A model generated the notes under the pieces. The model was not told the DNA's origin. It did not search any database and saw only the letters and a program-made list of their open reading frames with translations. 64,000 nucleotides of DNA from Zoogloea sp021286885 (GTDB lineage Bacteria > Pseudomonadota > Gammaproteobacteria > Burkholderiales > Rhodocyclaceae). The position numbers and the translations under genes were made by a program. This document shows, piece after piece, positions 8,384 through 18,129 of the stretch. The stretch lies in NCBI RefSeq assembly GCF_041915215.1, contig NZ_JAYSBV010000012.1; one strand, 5' to 3'. The stretch's first letter is position 1. Every line of letters starts with the position of its first letter.

Positions 8384-8407
8384 CTCCCGGCAAAGCCGCG
8401 CCGGGAG
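8384..8407 (+). promoter_or_regulatory. Hairpin in the glcD leader just before the ribosome binding site
   Basis: CTCCCGGC (8384-8391) pairs with GCCGGGAG (8400-8407) around an 8-nt loop, only a few bases upstream of the strong AGGAGGAG at 8413-8420. It could influence translation or mRNA stability of the glc operon. No known riboswitch motif is recognised. Confidence 0.4.
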
Positions 8408-8431
8408 ATAACAGGAGGAGAGCTTCGCGCC

Positions 8432-9940
8432 ATGAATGCCCATGCCCCGTCCGGCGGGCAGGAGGGGCCGCACCCGAGTCATCCGCTGCTGGCGGAACTG
8501 CGTGCGCGCCTGCCTGCCCTCACCTTGCTCGACCAGACCGAAGACCTGCGCCCCTATGAGTGCGACGGCCTTTCGGCCTACCGCCAGTTGCCCCGGGCGG
8601 TGATCCTGCCCCGCACCGAGGCCGAACTCAAAACCGTGCTCGAAGCCTGCCACCGCCACCGGGTGCCGGTGGTCGCCCGGGGGGCCGGCACCGGTCTTTC
8701 CGGGGGCGCCATGCCCCACGCCGACGGGGTGGTGGTGTCCCTGGCGCGCTTCATGGAGATCCTCGAAATCGATCCCCAGGCCCGTACCGCCCGGGTTCAG
8801 CCCGGGGTGCGCAATCTGGCCCTGTCGGAGGCTGCCGCCCCCTACCAGCTGTATTACGCCCCTGATCCCTCCTCCCAGATCGCCTGCACCCTGGGAGGCA
8901 ACGTGGCCGAAAACTCCGGGGGCGTGCACTGCCTCAAGTACGGGCTCACGGTGCACAACGTGCTGGAGGTCAAGGCCCTGCTGCTGTCTGAAGCCGGCGT
9001 TGAAGAAGTGCGCTTTGGCGGCCCCGCCCCCGATGCCCCGGGGCTGGATCTGCTCGCCCTCATCAACGGCTCGGAGGGCATGCTGGCGATCACCACCGAA
9101 ATCCGGGTGCGCCTCACCCCCAAACCGCCCCTGGCCCGGGTGGTGATGGCGTCTTTTGCCTCGGTAACAGCCGCCGCCGATGCGGTGGCGGCCATCATCG
9201 CCGCCGGGCTCATTCCCGCCGGGCTGGAGATGATGGATCGTCAGGCGATTGCCGCCGTGGAGCCCTTCGCCCGGGCAGGCTACGACACCCAGGCCGCCGC
9301 CATTCTGCTATGCGAATCCGACGGCACCCCGGAAGAGGTGGAGCACGAAATCGCCCAGATGGCCCAGGTGCTGGCCCAGGCTGGGGCCAATCCGATCCGG
9401 GTGTCGGGCAGTGAGGCCGAGCGCCTGCGCTTCTGGGCCGGGCGCAAGTCGGCCTTCCCGGCGGTGGGGCGCATCACCCCCGACTACCTGTGCATGGACG
9501 GCACCATCCCGCGCAAGCGCCTGGGGGAAATGCTGGGCGCCATTGCCGACATGGAGCGCCGCTACCAGTTGCGCTGCGCCAACGTGTTTCATGCGGGCGA
9601 CGGCAATCTCCACCCCCTCATCATGTTCGACGCCAACAGCCCGGACGAAACCGCCCGCGCCCTAGCCTTCGGGGGCGAGATTCTCGAACTCTCGGTGGCC
9701 CTGGGGGGCACCATCACCGGCGAACACGGGGTCGGCATCGAAAAGCTGGCCCAGATGTGCGCCCAGTTCAGCCCCGAAGAGTTGGACTGCTTCCGCGCCC
9801 TCAAAACCGCCTTCGACCCCCTCCAGCTGCTCAACCCCGGCAAGCTCATCCCCAGCCCGGCCCGCTGCCGGGAATACCGCCAGACTGGCAGCGCCCCCCG
9901 CAAGGCCAGCCCCGATACCCGCAACGAGGGCCCCCGATGA
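8432..9940 (+). CDS. glcD: Glycolate oxidase FAD-linked subunit GlcD
   Basis: 502 aa, the catalytic flavin subunit of glycolate oxidase, which converts glycolate to glyoxylate. The FAD_binding_4 domain holds ARGAGTGLSGGAMP and the run DPSSQIACTLGGNVAENSGG characteristic of GlcD rather than of D-lactate dehydrogenases. The C-terminal domain has FHAGDGNLHPLI and ends in FDPLQLLNPGKLIP. First gene of glcDEF: its TGA overlaps the glcE ATG (ATGA at 9937-9940). AGGAGGAG precedes the start. Together with gph (20535-21206) it would allow disposal of 2-phosphoglycolate. No GlcC-type regulator is seen nearby. Confidence 0.95.
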   Translation: MNAHAPSGGQEGPHPSHPLLAELRARLPALTLLDQTEDLRPYECDGLSAYRQLPRAVILPRTEAELKTVLEACHRHRVPVVARGAGTGLSGGAMPHADGVVVSLARFMEILEIDPQARTARVQPGVRNLALSEAAAPYQLYYAPDPSSQIACTLGGNVAENSGGVHCLKYGLTVHNVLEVKALLLSEAGVEEVRFGGPAPDAPGLDLLALINGSEGMLAITTEIRVRLTPKPPLARVVMASFASVTAAADAVAAIIAAGLIPAGLEMMDRQAIAAVEPFARAGYDTQAAAILLCESDGTPEEVEHEIAQMAQVLAQAGANPIRVSGSEAERLRFWAGRKSAFPAVGRITPDYLCMDGTIPRKRLGEMLGAIADMERRYQLRCANVFHAGDGNLHPLIMFDANSPDETARALAFGGEILELSVALGGTITGEHGVGIEKLAQMCAQFSPEELDCFRALKTAFDPLQLLNPGKLIPSPARCREYRQTGSAPRKASPDTRNEGPR

Positions 9941-11064
9941 ACGCCACACTCCAATCCGCCGCCACCCACCCGGATCACCCCCTGCTGCTGGGCTGGCAGG
10001 AAAGCATCCGTCAGGCCGCCCGCAGCGGCCAGGCCCTCGCCCTGCGCGGCACCGGGAGCAAGGCCTTCTACGGCCACCCGCTCCACGGTCAGCCCCTGGA
10101 CACCAGCGCCTACCGGGGCATCCTGGCCTACGAACCCACCGAGTTGGTCATCACCGCTCGCTGTGGCACGCCCCTCACCGAAATCGAAACCACCCTCGCC
10201 CAACAGGGCCAGATGCTGGCCTGGGAACCACCCCGCTTCGGGCTGCACACCGGGGCGGTGGGGGGCAGTGTGGGCGGGATGGTGGCCAGCGGCCTTTCCG
10301 GCCCACGCCGGATGCAGGCCGGCGCGGTGCGGGATTTCGTGCTGGGCCTGCGCCTGCTGGATGGCCAGGGCCGCCTGCTCAAGTTTGGCGGCCAGGTCAT
10401 GAAAAACGTGGCGGGCTACGATCTGCCCCGGATGCTCACCGGCAGCCTGGGCTGCTTCGGGCTGCTCACCGATGTCTCCCTCAAGGTGCTGCCTTGCCCG
10501 CGCCACAGCCTCAGCCTGGTGTTCGGGATGGATCAGACCACTGCCCTCGCCTGCCTCAACCGCTGGGCGGGCCAGGGGCTGCCCGTGTCGGCCAGTGTCT
10601 GGCAAGACGACACCCTGCACCTGCGCCTCTCCGGCGCCGAAGCCGCCGTCCGGGCCGCCCACCAACGGCTGGGGGGCGACCCACTCCCCGGTGCAACCGC
10701 CGAGGCGTTATGGACCGGGCTGCGGGATCAGACCCAGCCCTTCTTTGCCCCCGACGAGCGCCACCTGATCCGCGTGGCCCTGCCCGACACCGCCCCGCCC
10801 CTGGCCGAGCCCAGCCCGGTGCTGATCGAATGGGGCGGCGCCCAGCGCTGGTATCGGGGCGACACCGCCCTGCTCGCCCGGCTGCGCGCCCAGGCCGCGC
10901 CCCTGGGCGGCCACGTCACCCTGTTCCGCGCAGCACCGGGGCAGCCCCCCGCCCCAGTATTCACGCCCCTGGCTGCGCCACTGCTGCGCCTGCACCAGGC
11001 CCTCAAGCACGCCCTCGACCCCGCCGGGGTGTTCAACCCGGGCCGCATGTACCAGGAGTTCTGA
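9937..11064 (+). CDS. glcE: Glycolate oxidase FAD-binding subunit GlcE
   Basis: 375 aa second flavoprotein-like subunit of glycolate oxidase. It has a single FAD_binding_4 domain (LALRGTGSKAFYG near residue 33; GGSVGGMVASGLSGP; VMKNVAGYDLPRMLTGSLGCFGLL, a GlcE hallmark given here in part) and a short C-terminal region ending in DPAGVFNPGRMY. Start ATG overlaps the glcD stop by four bases and its own stop overlaps glcF (TGATG), so translation is coupled across the operon. The frame stays open far upstream inside glcD, but only this start gives the family's N-terminus. Confidence 0.94.
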   Translation: MNATLQSAATHPDHPLLLGWQESIRQAARSGQALALRGTGSKAFYGHPLHGQPLDTSAYRGILAYEPTELVITARCGTPLTEIETTLAQQGQMLAWEPPRFGLHTGAVGGSVGGMVASGLSGPRRMQAGAVRDFVLGLRLLDGQGRLLKFGGQVMKNVAGYDLPRMLTGSLGCFGLLTDVSLKVLPCPRHSLSLVFGMDQTTALACLNRWAGQGLPVSASVWQDDTLHLRLSGAEAAVRAAHQRLGGDPLPGATAEALWTGLRDQTQPFFAPDERHLIRVALPDTAPPLAEPSPVLIEWGGAQRWYRGDTALLARLRAQAAPLGGHVTLFRAAPGQPPAPVFTPLAAPLLRLHQALKHALDPAGVFNPGRMYQEF

Positions 11065-12308
11065 TGGAAACCCACCTCGCCGACTGGATACGCCAGGCCC
11101 CCGAAGGGGCAGAAATCGAAAGCATCCTGCGCGCCTGCGTGCATTGCGGCTTCTGCACCGCCACCTGCCCCACCTATCAGCTGCTGGGCGACGAGCGGGA
11201 CGGCCCCCGGGGGCGCATCTACCTGCTCAAGCAGATGTTTGAAGGCCAGACCGTGGGCGCCAGCACCCGCCAGCATCTGGACCGCTGCCTGAGTTGCCGC
11301 AGCTGCGAAACCACCTGCCCCTCCGGGGTGCGCTACCACCGGCTGCTGGATCTGGGCCGGGCGATGCTGGACGCACGCCAGCCACGCAGCGGGCGCGAAC
11401 AGCTCCAGCACCGCCTGCTGCGCGCCGTGCTCACCCGCCCCCGTTTATTTGGTCTGGCCCTGGGCGCCGCCCGCCTTGCCCGCCCCCTGCTGCCCGCGCC
11501 CCTGGCCGGCAAGGTACAGCCCAGCGCCCCAGCCGGCGTGCGCCCCGCACCGCGCCACCCGCGCCGAATGCTGATACTGGAAGGCTGCGTGCAGCCCAGC
11601 CTGTCGCCCAACACCAACGCCTCCACGGCCCGGGTGCTGGATGTACTCGGCATCAGCCTGATCCCCGCCCCCGAGGCTGGCTGCTGCGGCGCGGTCGATT
11701 ACCACCTGGACGCCCACACCGCCGGCCTGGATCGGGCCCGGCGCAATATCGACGCCTGGTGGCCCGCCATCACGGCAGGCGCCGAAGCCATCATCCAGAC
11801 CGCCAGCGGCTGCGGCGCCTTCGTCAAGGAATACGCCACCCTGCTTAAAGACGACCCGGCCTACGCCCCCAAGGCCGCCCGGGTCAGCGCCCTGGCCAAG
11901 GATCTGGTGGAAGTGCTGGGCGCCGAGCCCCTGGAAGAACGCCTCGCCCCCCGCCTCAAGCCCGACGCTAGCCCCCTCGCCTTCCACTGCCCCTGCACCC
12001 TGCAACACGCCCAGAAACTCGGCGGCGCGGTGGAGGCCGTCCTGCGCCGCCTGGGCTACACCCTCGCCCCGGTGGCCGACGGGCACCTGTGCTGCGGCTC
12101 CGCCGGCACCTATTCGCTCCTCCAGCCCGAGATTTCCCAAGCCCTGCGCACCCGCAAACTGGACGCCCTCGAACGCCACCGCCCCAGCCTCATCCTCACC
12201 GCCAACATCGGCTGCCAGACCCACCTCGCCAGCGCCGGGCGAACGCCCGTGCGGCATTGGATAGAGGTGGTGGATGCAAACCTCGGCGGGAAATCGCCCG
12301 GGGCCTAA
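11064..12308 (+). CDS. glcF: Glycolate oxidase iron-sulfur subunit GlcF
   Basis: 414 aa electron-transfer subunit with two N-terminal [4Fe-4S] ferredoxin motifs (CVHCGFCTATCPTY near residue 31 and CLSCRSCETTCPSGV near residue 76). Two CCG (cysteine-rich) domains of the heterodisulfide-reductase type follow, seen as EGCVQPS..AGCCGAVDYH and HLCCGSAGTYS. It passes electrons from GlcD/E to the membrane quinone pool. Last gene of glcDEF. Its stop codon shares bases with the stop of the converging tamB gene, with no terminator in between. Confidence 0.95.
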   Translation: METHLADWIRQAPEGAEIESILRACVHCGFCTATCPTYQLLGDERDGPRGRIYLLKQMFEGQTVGASTRQHLDRCLSCRSCETTCPSGVRYHRLLDLGRAMLDARQPRSGREQLQHRLLRAVLTRPRLFGLALGAARLARPLLPAPLAGKVQPSAPAGVRPAPRHPRRMLILEGCVQPSLSPNTNASTARVLDVLGISLIPAPEAGCCGAVDYHLDAHTAGLDRARRNIDAWWPAITAGAEAIIQTASGCGAFVKEYATLLKDDPAYAPKAARVSALAKDLVEVLGAEPLEERLAPRLKPDASPLAFHCPCTLQHAQKLGGAVEAVLRRLGYTLAPVADGHLCCGSAGTYSLLQPEISQALRTRKLDALERHRPSLILTANIGCQTHLASAGRTPVRHWIEVVDANLGGKSPGA

Positions 12309-15300
12309 CGGAACGACAAAGAAAACAGCGCATCCAGCGCGTTTTCACTCCCGGCCCGGCCAATCACCGAGAGGTTGCGGGTGAGCAGATAGCTGAGTTT
12401 GACCACGCTGGAGGCGCCCGACACGCTTTGCTCGAAGGACAGGGTGGCCCGTTCGGAGAGGCGTTTGCCGAGGGTCAGCACCTGGCCGGCGACGGTGGTG
12501 GAGCTGGCGCTGCTGCTCGATGCGCTGGAAGCGGTGCCGCTGGTGCCGGTGCTGGCCACGCTGCTGGTGCTGTAGCGATTGCGGCTGTCGCCCGAGGCGC
12601 CCACCGAGACTTCATCCAGCCCCAAAGAGCGGGCCAGGGTGGTGGAGATGCCTTCGCCGGTGCCCCCCAGCAGGGCCCGGGCAGCGGGCATCAGCAGGGC
12701 CAGTTCGCCGCCGGAGCCCTGGTCGGGGGGGCGGCCCAGCACGATCCAGCCGAGTTTTTCCGGGTCGGGCACATTGGGTTCGGACACCAGCCGCACCCGG
12801 GGGCGCTTGGCGCTGCCGCTGATCCCGATGCCCGCTTCCACGCTCAGGCCCTTGCGCAGGGCCACCACTTGCAGCGCGGGGTTGTTCACCGGGCCGTTGA
12901 AGGTGAGCACCCCTTGTTCGATGGCGAGCTTCTGGCCATAGCCTTCAAACACGCCGCCCTGGGTCTGGATGCTGCCCCGGGCTTCCAGGGGGCGGCCCGG
13001 GTTGCGCAGCAGCTGGAGCTCGCCCACCAGCCGGGTATCCAGCCCGAGGGCATCCACATACACCGCATCCCCCAGAGCGAGGCCCAGATCCACGCTCATT
13101 CGGAAGGGCGAGCCACTGCGCCCACTCGCGCTGGGCCAGCGCACCTCCACATCGTCCCCCAGGCTGGGCGCCGGGGCGCGGGCCAGGGCCACATAGCCCG
13201 CATCGGCGCTCAGATGCCCCTGGAGCCGGGCCGAATCCCAGGTGGTTTCGAGGGCGCCCTTGCCGCTCAACATCAGCCATTGGTCGGTGCGCTGGAGCAG
13301 GGGCAGGCGGGCGGCCTGGAAGTCAAAATGCCCGGCCCCGCTGGCCAGATCCAGATCGCCCTGCACCTCCAGGCTGCCCGGGCTGCGGGTGAGGCGGGCC
13401 AGATCGATCCGCTTATCTTGGGGCTTGACCCGGTTGGTGGAGCTGAAGGCGAGGCGCTCCAGGTGCAGGCGTTCGCCCCGGAAGGCCGCCGCCAGGCTGC
13501 CCCCGTTCAGGTTGAGGCCCTGGTCGGCCAGGGTGATGCCCAGGGCCTCGCCCCGCAGCTGGCCTTGGGCATCCGGGCGGGCGGGGGTGCCGGCCAGGGA
13601 AAACACGCCTTCCAGCCGTCCTTCGGTTTTAAGGTTTTGATCCACCAGGGGCCCGGCCCAGGCCAGGGAGGGGAGTTCGATCCGGGCGGCGCCGTTGAGG
13701 GGTGCTTCTGGCACCAGCCGCCAGCCGCCGCCTTCGGGGCTGCGCTCGGCCAGGGCGCTGCCGCTGCCGGCCACACGGCCCAGCTGGCTGCCGTGGGCAC
13801 CAAAGCCCAGGGCCAAGCGGTTATCCCGGGCGGCCAGGGTGATTTGCAGTTCATCCAGCCCCAGTTGCACCGGGCTATCTCCCTCCAGGCGCAAATCGCC
13901 CCCTTCCCGGAACAGGGAAAACTGGCCGTTGAGGCGCTCGCCCAGGATCACATCCCAGCGGGCGCCCAGGCGCAGGCTATCGCCCCCGCCGCGCACCGCC
14001 TGGGTGGCCGGGTCCACCGCCAGCCCCAGACGCAACCCGCTCATCTGGCCCCGGGCCACCAGATTGCCCGGGCTCCAGCGGGTTTCTTCCAGGCGCAGCA
14101 CCCCATCGGCGGCACCGCGCAGTTCGGCCAGGCCCAGGCTGATCTGGGCCGGTGCCAGACTCAGGGCTGCAGGGGCCTGCAGGCGCAGGGGCAGCGGCCC
14201 GCCTTGCACCCAGCGCGTCAGCTGGCCGCGCCAGGCGCCGCCGTCTCCCCAGCCCCCATCCAGCTGGGCCTCCAGATTCCAATGCGCGGGGCTGGTGGCG
14301 CTCAGCTGAAGTTGATGGGCCCGGCGCAGGCCCTGGAGCTTCAAGTGGGCCTGGGGCAGCCAGACCCGCTGCCGGTCCTGCACGCCTTCCAGCCGCGCAT
14401 CCAGGGCGACCTGGCCTTCTGCGCCCGGGGCCAGCAGGCCTTCGGCCTCCACGCGCCCGAGCTGCCAATCCTGATACACCAGCCGGCGCCCCACCAGCCG
14501 AAGCTGGCCCACCGGGGCGGCGGGGAGGCCGCTCAGCTGGCCGCTGGCCTCCAAACTGCCCTCCAGCCCCAGGCCGAGGGCGGCCAGGGCGGGGGCTTCC
14601 AGCTGGAAGCGGAGCTGATCGTCAGGCTGCCCATAGGCGCCGTCCAGCTGGAGCCGGTTGCTGCCCAGGGTGAGCGCCACGGCCAGGGCCTGCCAGTGAC
14701 CTGGCTGCCAGCGCCCGGCGAGCTGGCCCGCGAGGGGCTGATCCTGATAACGACTCCCGGGGGCGAGCTGCATCCGGGCCTGCACGTGGGGCACGCTGCT
14801 GGCTTGGCCTTGCGCGTCAAAATCCAGATTCAAATCGGCCACAGGCGCCAATTGCCAGAGCTTACGCGGGTTGCCCTGGCGTAGCTGGCCCGCCAGCCGG
14901 AAGGGCCGCGTGCCCTCCAGATCGAGCTGGCCGCTGGCCTGCAGGCGCCCGCCGGGGGTTTCGGCCTGAAGTTTCTCCAGCCCCAGGGTGTGGCCATCCA
15001 GGGCCAGACGCAGGGCGAAGCGCACCGCCGCATCCTGGAGCTGGGCTTCCAGCCGTGGGGCGGCGCCCTCCCCGTCCAGCTGCAGCTGCCCGGTGAGCCG
15101 GGTGCTCAAGGCCCGACGATCCAGAGCGCGGGCATCCAGATGGCGCAGTTCGAGGGCGGCCATGGCACGCCCCCAGGGGTGGCCACCGGGAGCCCAGCGT
15201 AGCCGGCCCTGGATCTGCCCTTGGCCGGGCAGATCTAGCCGCAGCTGCTCCAAGCCCACGCCCTGACCGTCCCAATCCAGCTGGGCACCCGCCTGAAGCA

Positions 15301-16258
15301 GCGGAATACGCCCCTGATCCAGGCTGCCGGGCTGGCTGTTGCTGAGCTGCACCGGCCCGCGCAGCTGGCCTTGGTGCGTCTCCAGCCGGGCCTCGCCCCT
15401 GAGCAGGGCTTGGGGCGCAGTGGGCACGAAGCGGCGGGGATCCAGGCCCTGAAATTGCAGATCAAAGCGGGAGAAAGAAGCCGCCGCGAAGGGGGTGAAG
15501 ACGCTCTGGGCCTGCCCTTCCATCCCCGCACCATGCAGCTGGAGGCGCACAGGCAAAGCGGCCAGAGGCCCCTCGGCGCGGGCCTTGAGCACCCAATCCT
15601 GGTCGGCCTGATGGGTCTTGAGGCTGGCCTGGGCCGAGGCCAGAAAAGGCGGCTGGGTGCCCATCTCCAGGGCCCCATGAAGCATGCCCCAGGGGCTGCG
15701 GGCCTGGAGGGCGGTGAGCTGGTGGCGGGCCGGGTCGGCATACCAGGCGCCGGCCAGTTCGAACCAGTTCAGGTAATCGTGATTCTCCCCCATCCGGCGC
15801 AGGGCCAGTTCGCCCAGCCGGAGCTGCTCCACCCGTACGCGCAGGGGGAGTGCCAGACTGGCGGGGGCTTGCAGGGGCTGGTCGTCGGCGGCGTGGGAGA
15901 CGGCGAGCCGGCCCAGATCAAGGCGCACCAGATGCAGCCGCCCCTGGAGCAGGGCGCCGGGCTGCCAATCGAGCGCCAGACCTTGGCCTTCGATCTGGAG
16001 TTGGGGGCGGGTGTAGCGGAAGCGGTCGATCTGCAGGGGGCCGGCGAGGCTGCCCTGGGCGCCCTCCAGCTGGAGGGCGTCGCCGCTCAGAAACTGCAGC
16101 AGGCTGGCCAGGGCGAGCAGGCCCCAGGGGCTGGCCCCCAGGCCGACCAGGGCCAGGGCGCAGGCGACCACGCCCAGCAGCCAAGGGCGCCACCGCCGGC
16201 CGGGGCGCTGGGGTGCGGAAGGCGTAGCCGGCGTGGCCGGCGCTTCCGGCCCTTCCAT
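12305..16258 (-). CDS. tamB: TamB-like inner-membrane/periplasmic translocation and assembly protein
   Basis: 1317 aa, anchored by one N-terminal membrane segment (about residues 25-53) and otherwise a long periplasmic beta-rich AsmA-like repeat protein, as in TamB. The C-terminal DUF490/TamB domain carries RGSIQTQGGVFEGYGQ, LTFNGPVNNPAL and PDPEKLGWIVLGRPPD. A serine/threonine-rich low-complexity stretch (about residues 1220-1250) interrupts this region. TamB bridges inner and outer membranes and serves lipid transport or outer-membrane protein assembly with TamA; no tamA is in the window. ATG lies four bases after the trpC stop, so it may be transcribed with the trp block. The 3' end overlaps glcF convergently. 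Confidence 0.9.
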   Translation of the reverse strand: MEGPEAPATPATPSAPQRPGRRWRPWLLGVVACALALVGLGASPWGLLALASLLQFLSGDALQLEGAQGSLAGPLQIDRFRYTRPQLQIEGQGLALDWQPGALLQGRLHLVRLDLGRLAVSHAADDQPLQAPASLALPLRVRVEQLRLGELALRRMGENHDYLNWFELAGAWYADPARHQLTALQARSPWGMLHGALEMGTQPPFLASAQASLKTHQADQDWVLKARAEGPLAALPVRLQLHGAGMEGQAQSVFTPFAAASFSRFDLQFQGLDPRRFVPTAPQALLRGEARLETHQGQLRGPVQLSNSQPGSLDQGRIPLLQAGAQLDWDGQGVGLEQLRLDLPGQGQIQGRLRWAPGGHPWGRAMAALELRHLDARALDRRALSTRLTGQLQLDGEGAAPRLEAQLQDAAVRFALRLALDGHTLGLEKLQAETPGGRLQASGQLDLEGTRPFRLAGQLRQGNPRKLWQLAPVADLNLDFDAQGQASSVPHVQARMQLAPGSRYQDQPLAGQLAGRWQPGHWQALAVALTLGSNRLQLDGAYGQPDDQLRFQLEAPALAALGLGLEGSLEASGQLSGLPAAPVGQLRLVGRRLVYQDWQLGRVEAEGLLAPGAEGQVALDARLEGVQDRQRVWLPQAHLKLQGLRRAHQLQLSATSPAHWNLEAQLDGGWGDGGAWRGQLTRWVQGGPLPLRLQAPAALSLAPAQISLGLAELRGAADGVLRLEETRWSPGNLVARGQMSGLRLGLAVDPATQAVRGGGDSLRLGARWDVILGERLNGQFSLFREGGDLRLEGDSPVQLGLDELQITLAARDNRLALGFGAHGSQLGRVAGSGSALAERSPEGGGWRLVPEAPLNGAARIELPSLAWAGPLVDQNLKTEGRLEGVFSLAGTPARPDAQGQLRGEALGITLADQGLNLNGGSLAAAFRGERLHLERLAFSSTNRVKPQDKRIDLARLTRSPGSLEVQGDLDLASGAGHFDFQAARLPLLQRTDQWLMLSGKGALETTWDSARLQGHLSADAGYVALARAPAPSLGDDVEVRWPSASGRSGSPFRMSVDLGLALGDAVYVDALGLDTRLVGELQLLRNPGRPLEARGSIQTQGGVFEGYGQKLAIEQGVLTFNGPVNNPALQVVALRKGLSVEAGIGISGSAKRPRVRLVSEPNVPDPEKLGWIVLGRPPDQGSGGELALLMPAARALLGGTGEGISTTLARSLGLDEVSVGASGDSRNRYSTSSVASTGTSGTASSASSSSASSTTVAGQVLTLGKRLSERATLSFEQSVSGASSVVKLSYLLTRNLSVIGRAGSENALDALFSLSFR

Positions 16259-16262
16259 GGGA

Positions 16263-17051
16263 TCAGGCGAACAGGGCTTGCAGGCCGGTGCCCGGGTCTT
16301 CCACCCGCATGAAGGCCTCGCCCACCAGGAAGGCGTGCACCTGGTGCTGGCGCATCAAGGCCACATCTGCTGCAGCCAGGATGCCGGACTCGGTGACCAC
16401 CAGCCGATCCGCCGGAATGCGCGCCAGCAGATCAAGGGTGTTTTGCAGGCTGACTTCGAAGGTGCGCAGGTTGCGGTTGTTGATGCCCAGCAGCGGGGTC
16501 TTGAGCTGGAGGGCCACCTCAAGTTCTTCGCCGTTGTGCACTTCCACCAGCACGGCCATGCCCAGGCTGTGGGCGATGGCTTCCATGGCCTGCATTTCGG
16601 CCAGGCTGAGGGCTGCGGCGATCAGCAGAATCGCGTCGGCCCCCATGGCGCGGGCCTCATACACCTGGTAGTCATCCACCAGAAAATCCTTGCGCAGCAC
16701 CGGCAGCGCACAGGCGGCCCGGGCTTCCTGCAGGAACTCGGGGCAGCCCTGGAAGAACTGGCGGTCGGTGAGCACCGAGAGGCAGGCGGCGCCGGCCTGC
16801 TCGTAAGAACGGGCGATGGGCGCGGGCTGGAAGTCGGGGCGGATCACCCCCTTGGAGGGGCTGGCCTTCTTGATTTCGGCGATCACTGCGGATTGGCCAG
16901 CAGCGATCCGGGCCCGCATGGCGCCCACAAAATCGCGGGGGGCGGGCTGTTCGGCGGCCAGGGCGCGGATGCGGGCATCGTCGATGCGGCTGCGGGCTTC
17001 GGCCACCTCTTCGCGCTTCACGGCAAGAATCTTGTTGAGAATATCGGACAT
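16263..17051 (-). CDS. trpC: Indole-3-glycerol phosphate synthase
   Basis: 262 aa TIM-barrel enzyme closing the indole ring from 1-(2-carboxyphenylamino)-1-deoxyribulose 5-phosphate in tryptophan synthesis. Expected motifs are all visible: VIAEIKKASPSKG near residue 60, VLRKDFLVDDYQ in the middle, GINNRNLRTF and VTESGI toward the end. Monofunctional (no TrpF fusion). It follows trpD by 30 bp and is followed after four bases by tamB. Confidence 0.97.
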   Translation of the reverse strand: MSDILNKILAVKREEVAEARSRIDDARIRALAAEQPAPRDFVGAMRARIAAGQSAVIAEIKKASPSKGVIRPDFQPAPIARSYEQAGAACLSVLTDRQFFQGCPEFLQEARAACALPVLRKDFLVDDYQVYEARAMGADAILLIAAALSLAEMQAMEAIAHSLGMAVLVEVHNGEELEVALQLKTPLLGINNRNLRTFEVSLQNTLDLLARIPADRLVVTESGILAAADVALMRQHQVHAFLVGEAFMRVEDPGTGLQALFA

Positions 17052-17081
17052 CAGAAAATCCTTGGAGCAGTTCGGCAGGGT

Positions 17082-18116
17082 TCAGGCCGCAAGCTTGCGG
17101 GTGCAGGCGGCAAAGGCTTCCAGCTTGGCGCGGGCGGCGCCGGAGGCCAGGGCTTCCCGGGCGCGGGCGATGCCTTCGCCGATGGAATCCACCAGATTTG
17201 CCGTGTAGAGGGCCGCACCGGCATTGAGCAGCACGATGTCGCGGGGCGCACCGGGGGTATTGTCGAGGGCGCCGAGCAGCATGAGGCGGGAGGCTTCGGC
17301 GTCGGCCACCTGGAGGTGACGACCCGACATCATGGTGAGGCCGAAGTCTTCCGGGTGGATCTCGTACTCGCGCACCTGACCATCCTTCAGCTCACCCACC
17401 AGGGTGGAGGCGCCCAGGGAGATTTCATCCATCCCGTCGCGCCCGTGCACCACCATCACGTGCTGGGCGCCCAGGCGCTCCATCACACGCACGCAGATGC
17501 CCACCAGATCCGGATGGAACACCCCCAGCAGGGTATTGGGCGCGCTGGCCGGGTTGGTAAGGGGGCCGAGGATGTTGAACATCGTGCGCACTCCCATCTC
17601 GCGCCGCACCGGGGCCACGTTTTTCATGGCGCTATGGTGGTTGGGGGCGAACATGAAGCCGATGCCGGTTTCGGCGATGCACTCGGCCACCTGCGCGGGG
17701 CTCAGGTTGAGCTTTACGCCCAGGGATTCGAGCACGTCGGCGCTGCCGGACTTGCTCGATACGCTGCGCCCGCCATGCTTGGCCACCTGGGCCCCGGCAG
17801 CGGCGGCCACGAAGATGGTGGCAGTCGAGATGTTGAAGGAGTGGGCGCCGTCGCCCCCGGTGCCGACCACATCCACAAAATGATCCAGCGGGCCTTGCAC
17901 CTCGACCTTGGTGGACATTTCGCGCATGACGGTGGCGGCAGCGGTGATTTCACCGATGGTTTCCTTCTTGACCCGCAGACCGGTCAGGATGGCGGCGGTC
18001 ATGACCGGAGAAACTTCGCCCGCCATGATCTGGCGCATGAGCGAGAGCATCTCGTCAAAGAAGATTTCCCGATGCTCGATGGTGCGTTGCAGGGCTTCCT
18101 GGGCAGTAAAGGTCAT
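17082..18116 (-). CDS. trpD: Anthranilate phosphoribosyltransferase
   Basis: 344 aa, transferring phosphoribosyl from PRPP to anthranilate. The glycine-rich PRPP motif VVGTGGDGAHSFNISTA and the KHGGRSVSSKSGSADVLE segment are intact, as are HHSAMKNVAPVRREMGVRT and FNILGPLTNPA. The start at 18116 has AGGAG upstream; a longer in-frame start is rejected. It lies 13 bp after trpG. Confidence 0.97.
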   Translation of the reverse strand: MTFTAQEALQRTIEHREIFFDEMLSLMRQIMAGEVSPVMTAAILTGLRVKKETIGEITAAATVMREMSTKVEVQGPLDHFVDVVGTGGDGAHSFNISTATIFVAAAAGAQVAKHGGRSVSSKSGSADVLESLGVKLNLSPAQVAECIAETGIGFMFAPNHHSAMKNVAPVRREMGVRTMFNILGPLTNPASAPNTLLGVFHPDLVGICVRVMERLGAQHVMVVHGRDGMDEISLGASTLVGELKDGQVREYEIHPEDFGLTMMSGRHLQVADAEASRLMLLGALDNTPGAPRDIVLLNAGAALYTANLVDSIGEGIARAREALASGAARAKLEAFAACTRKLAA

Positions 18117-18129
18117 CGCGTGCTCCTGA

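Noticed and set aside
12089..14884. 931-codon open frame on the plus strand
   Set aside because: Antisense to the tamB gene and running out of glcF in another frame. Composition is Ala/Gly/Gln/His biased and no domain can be recognised.
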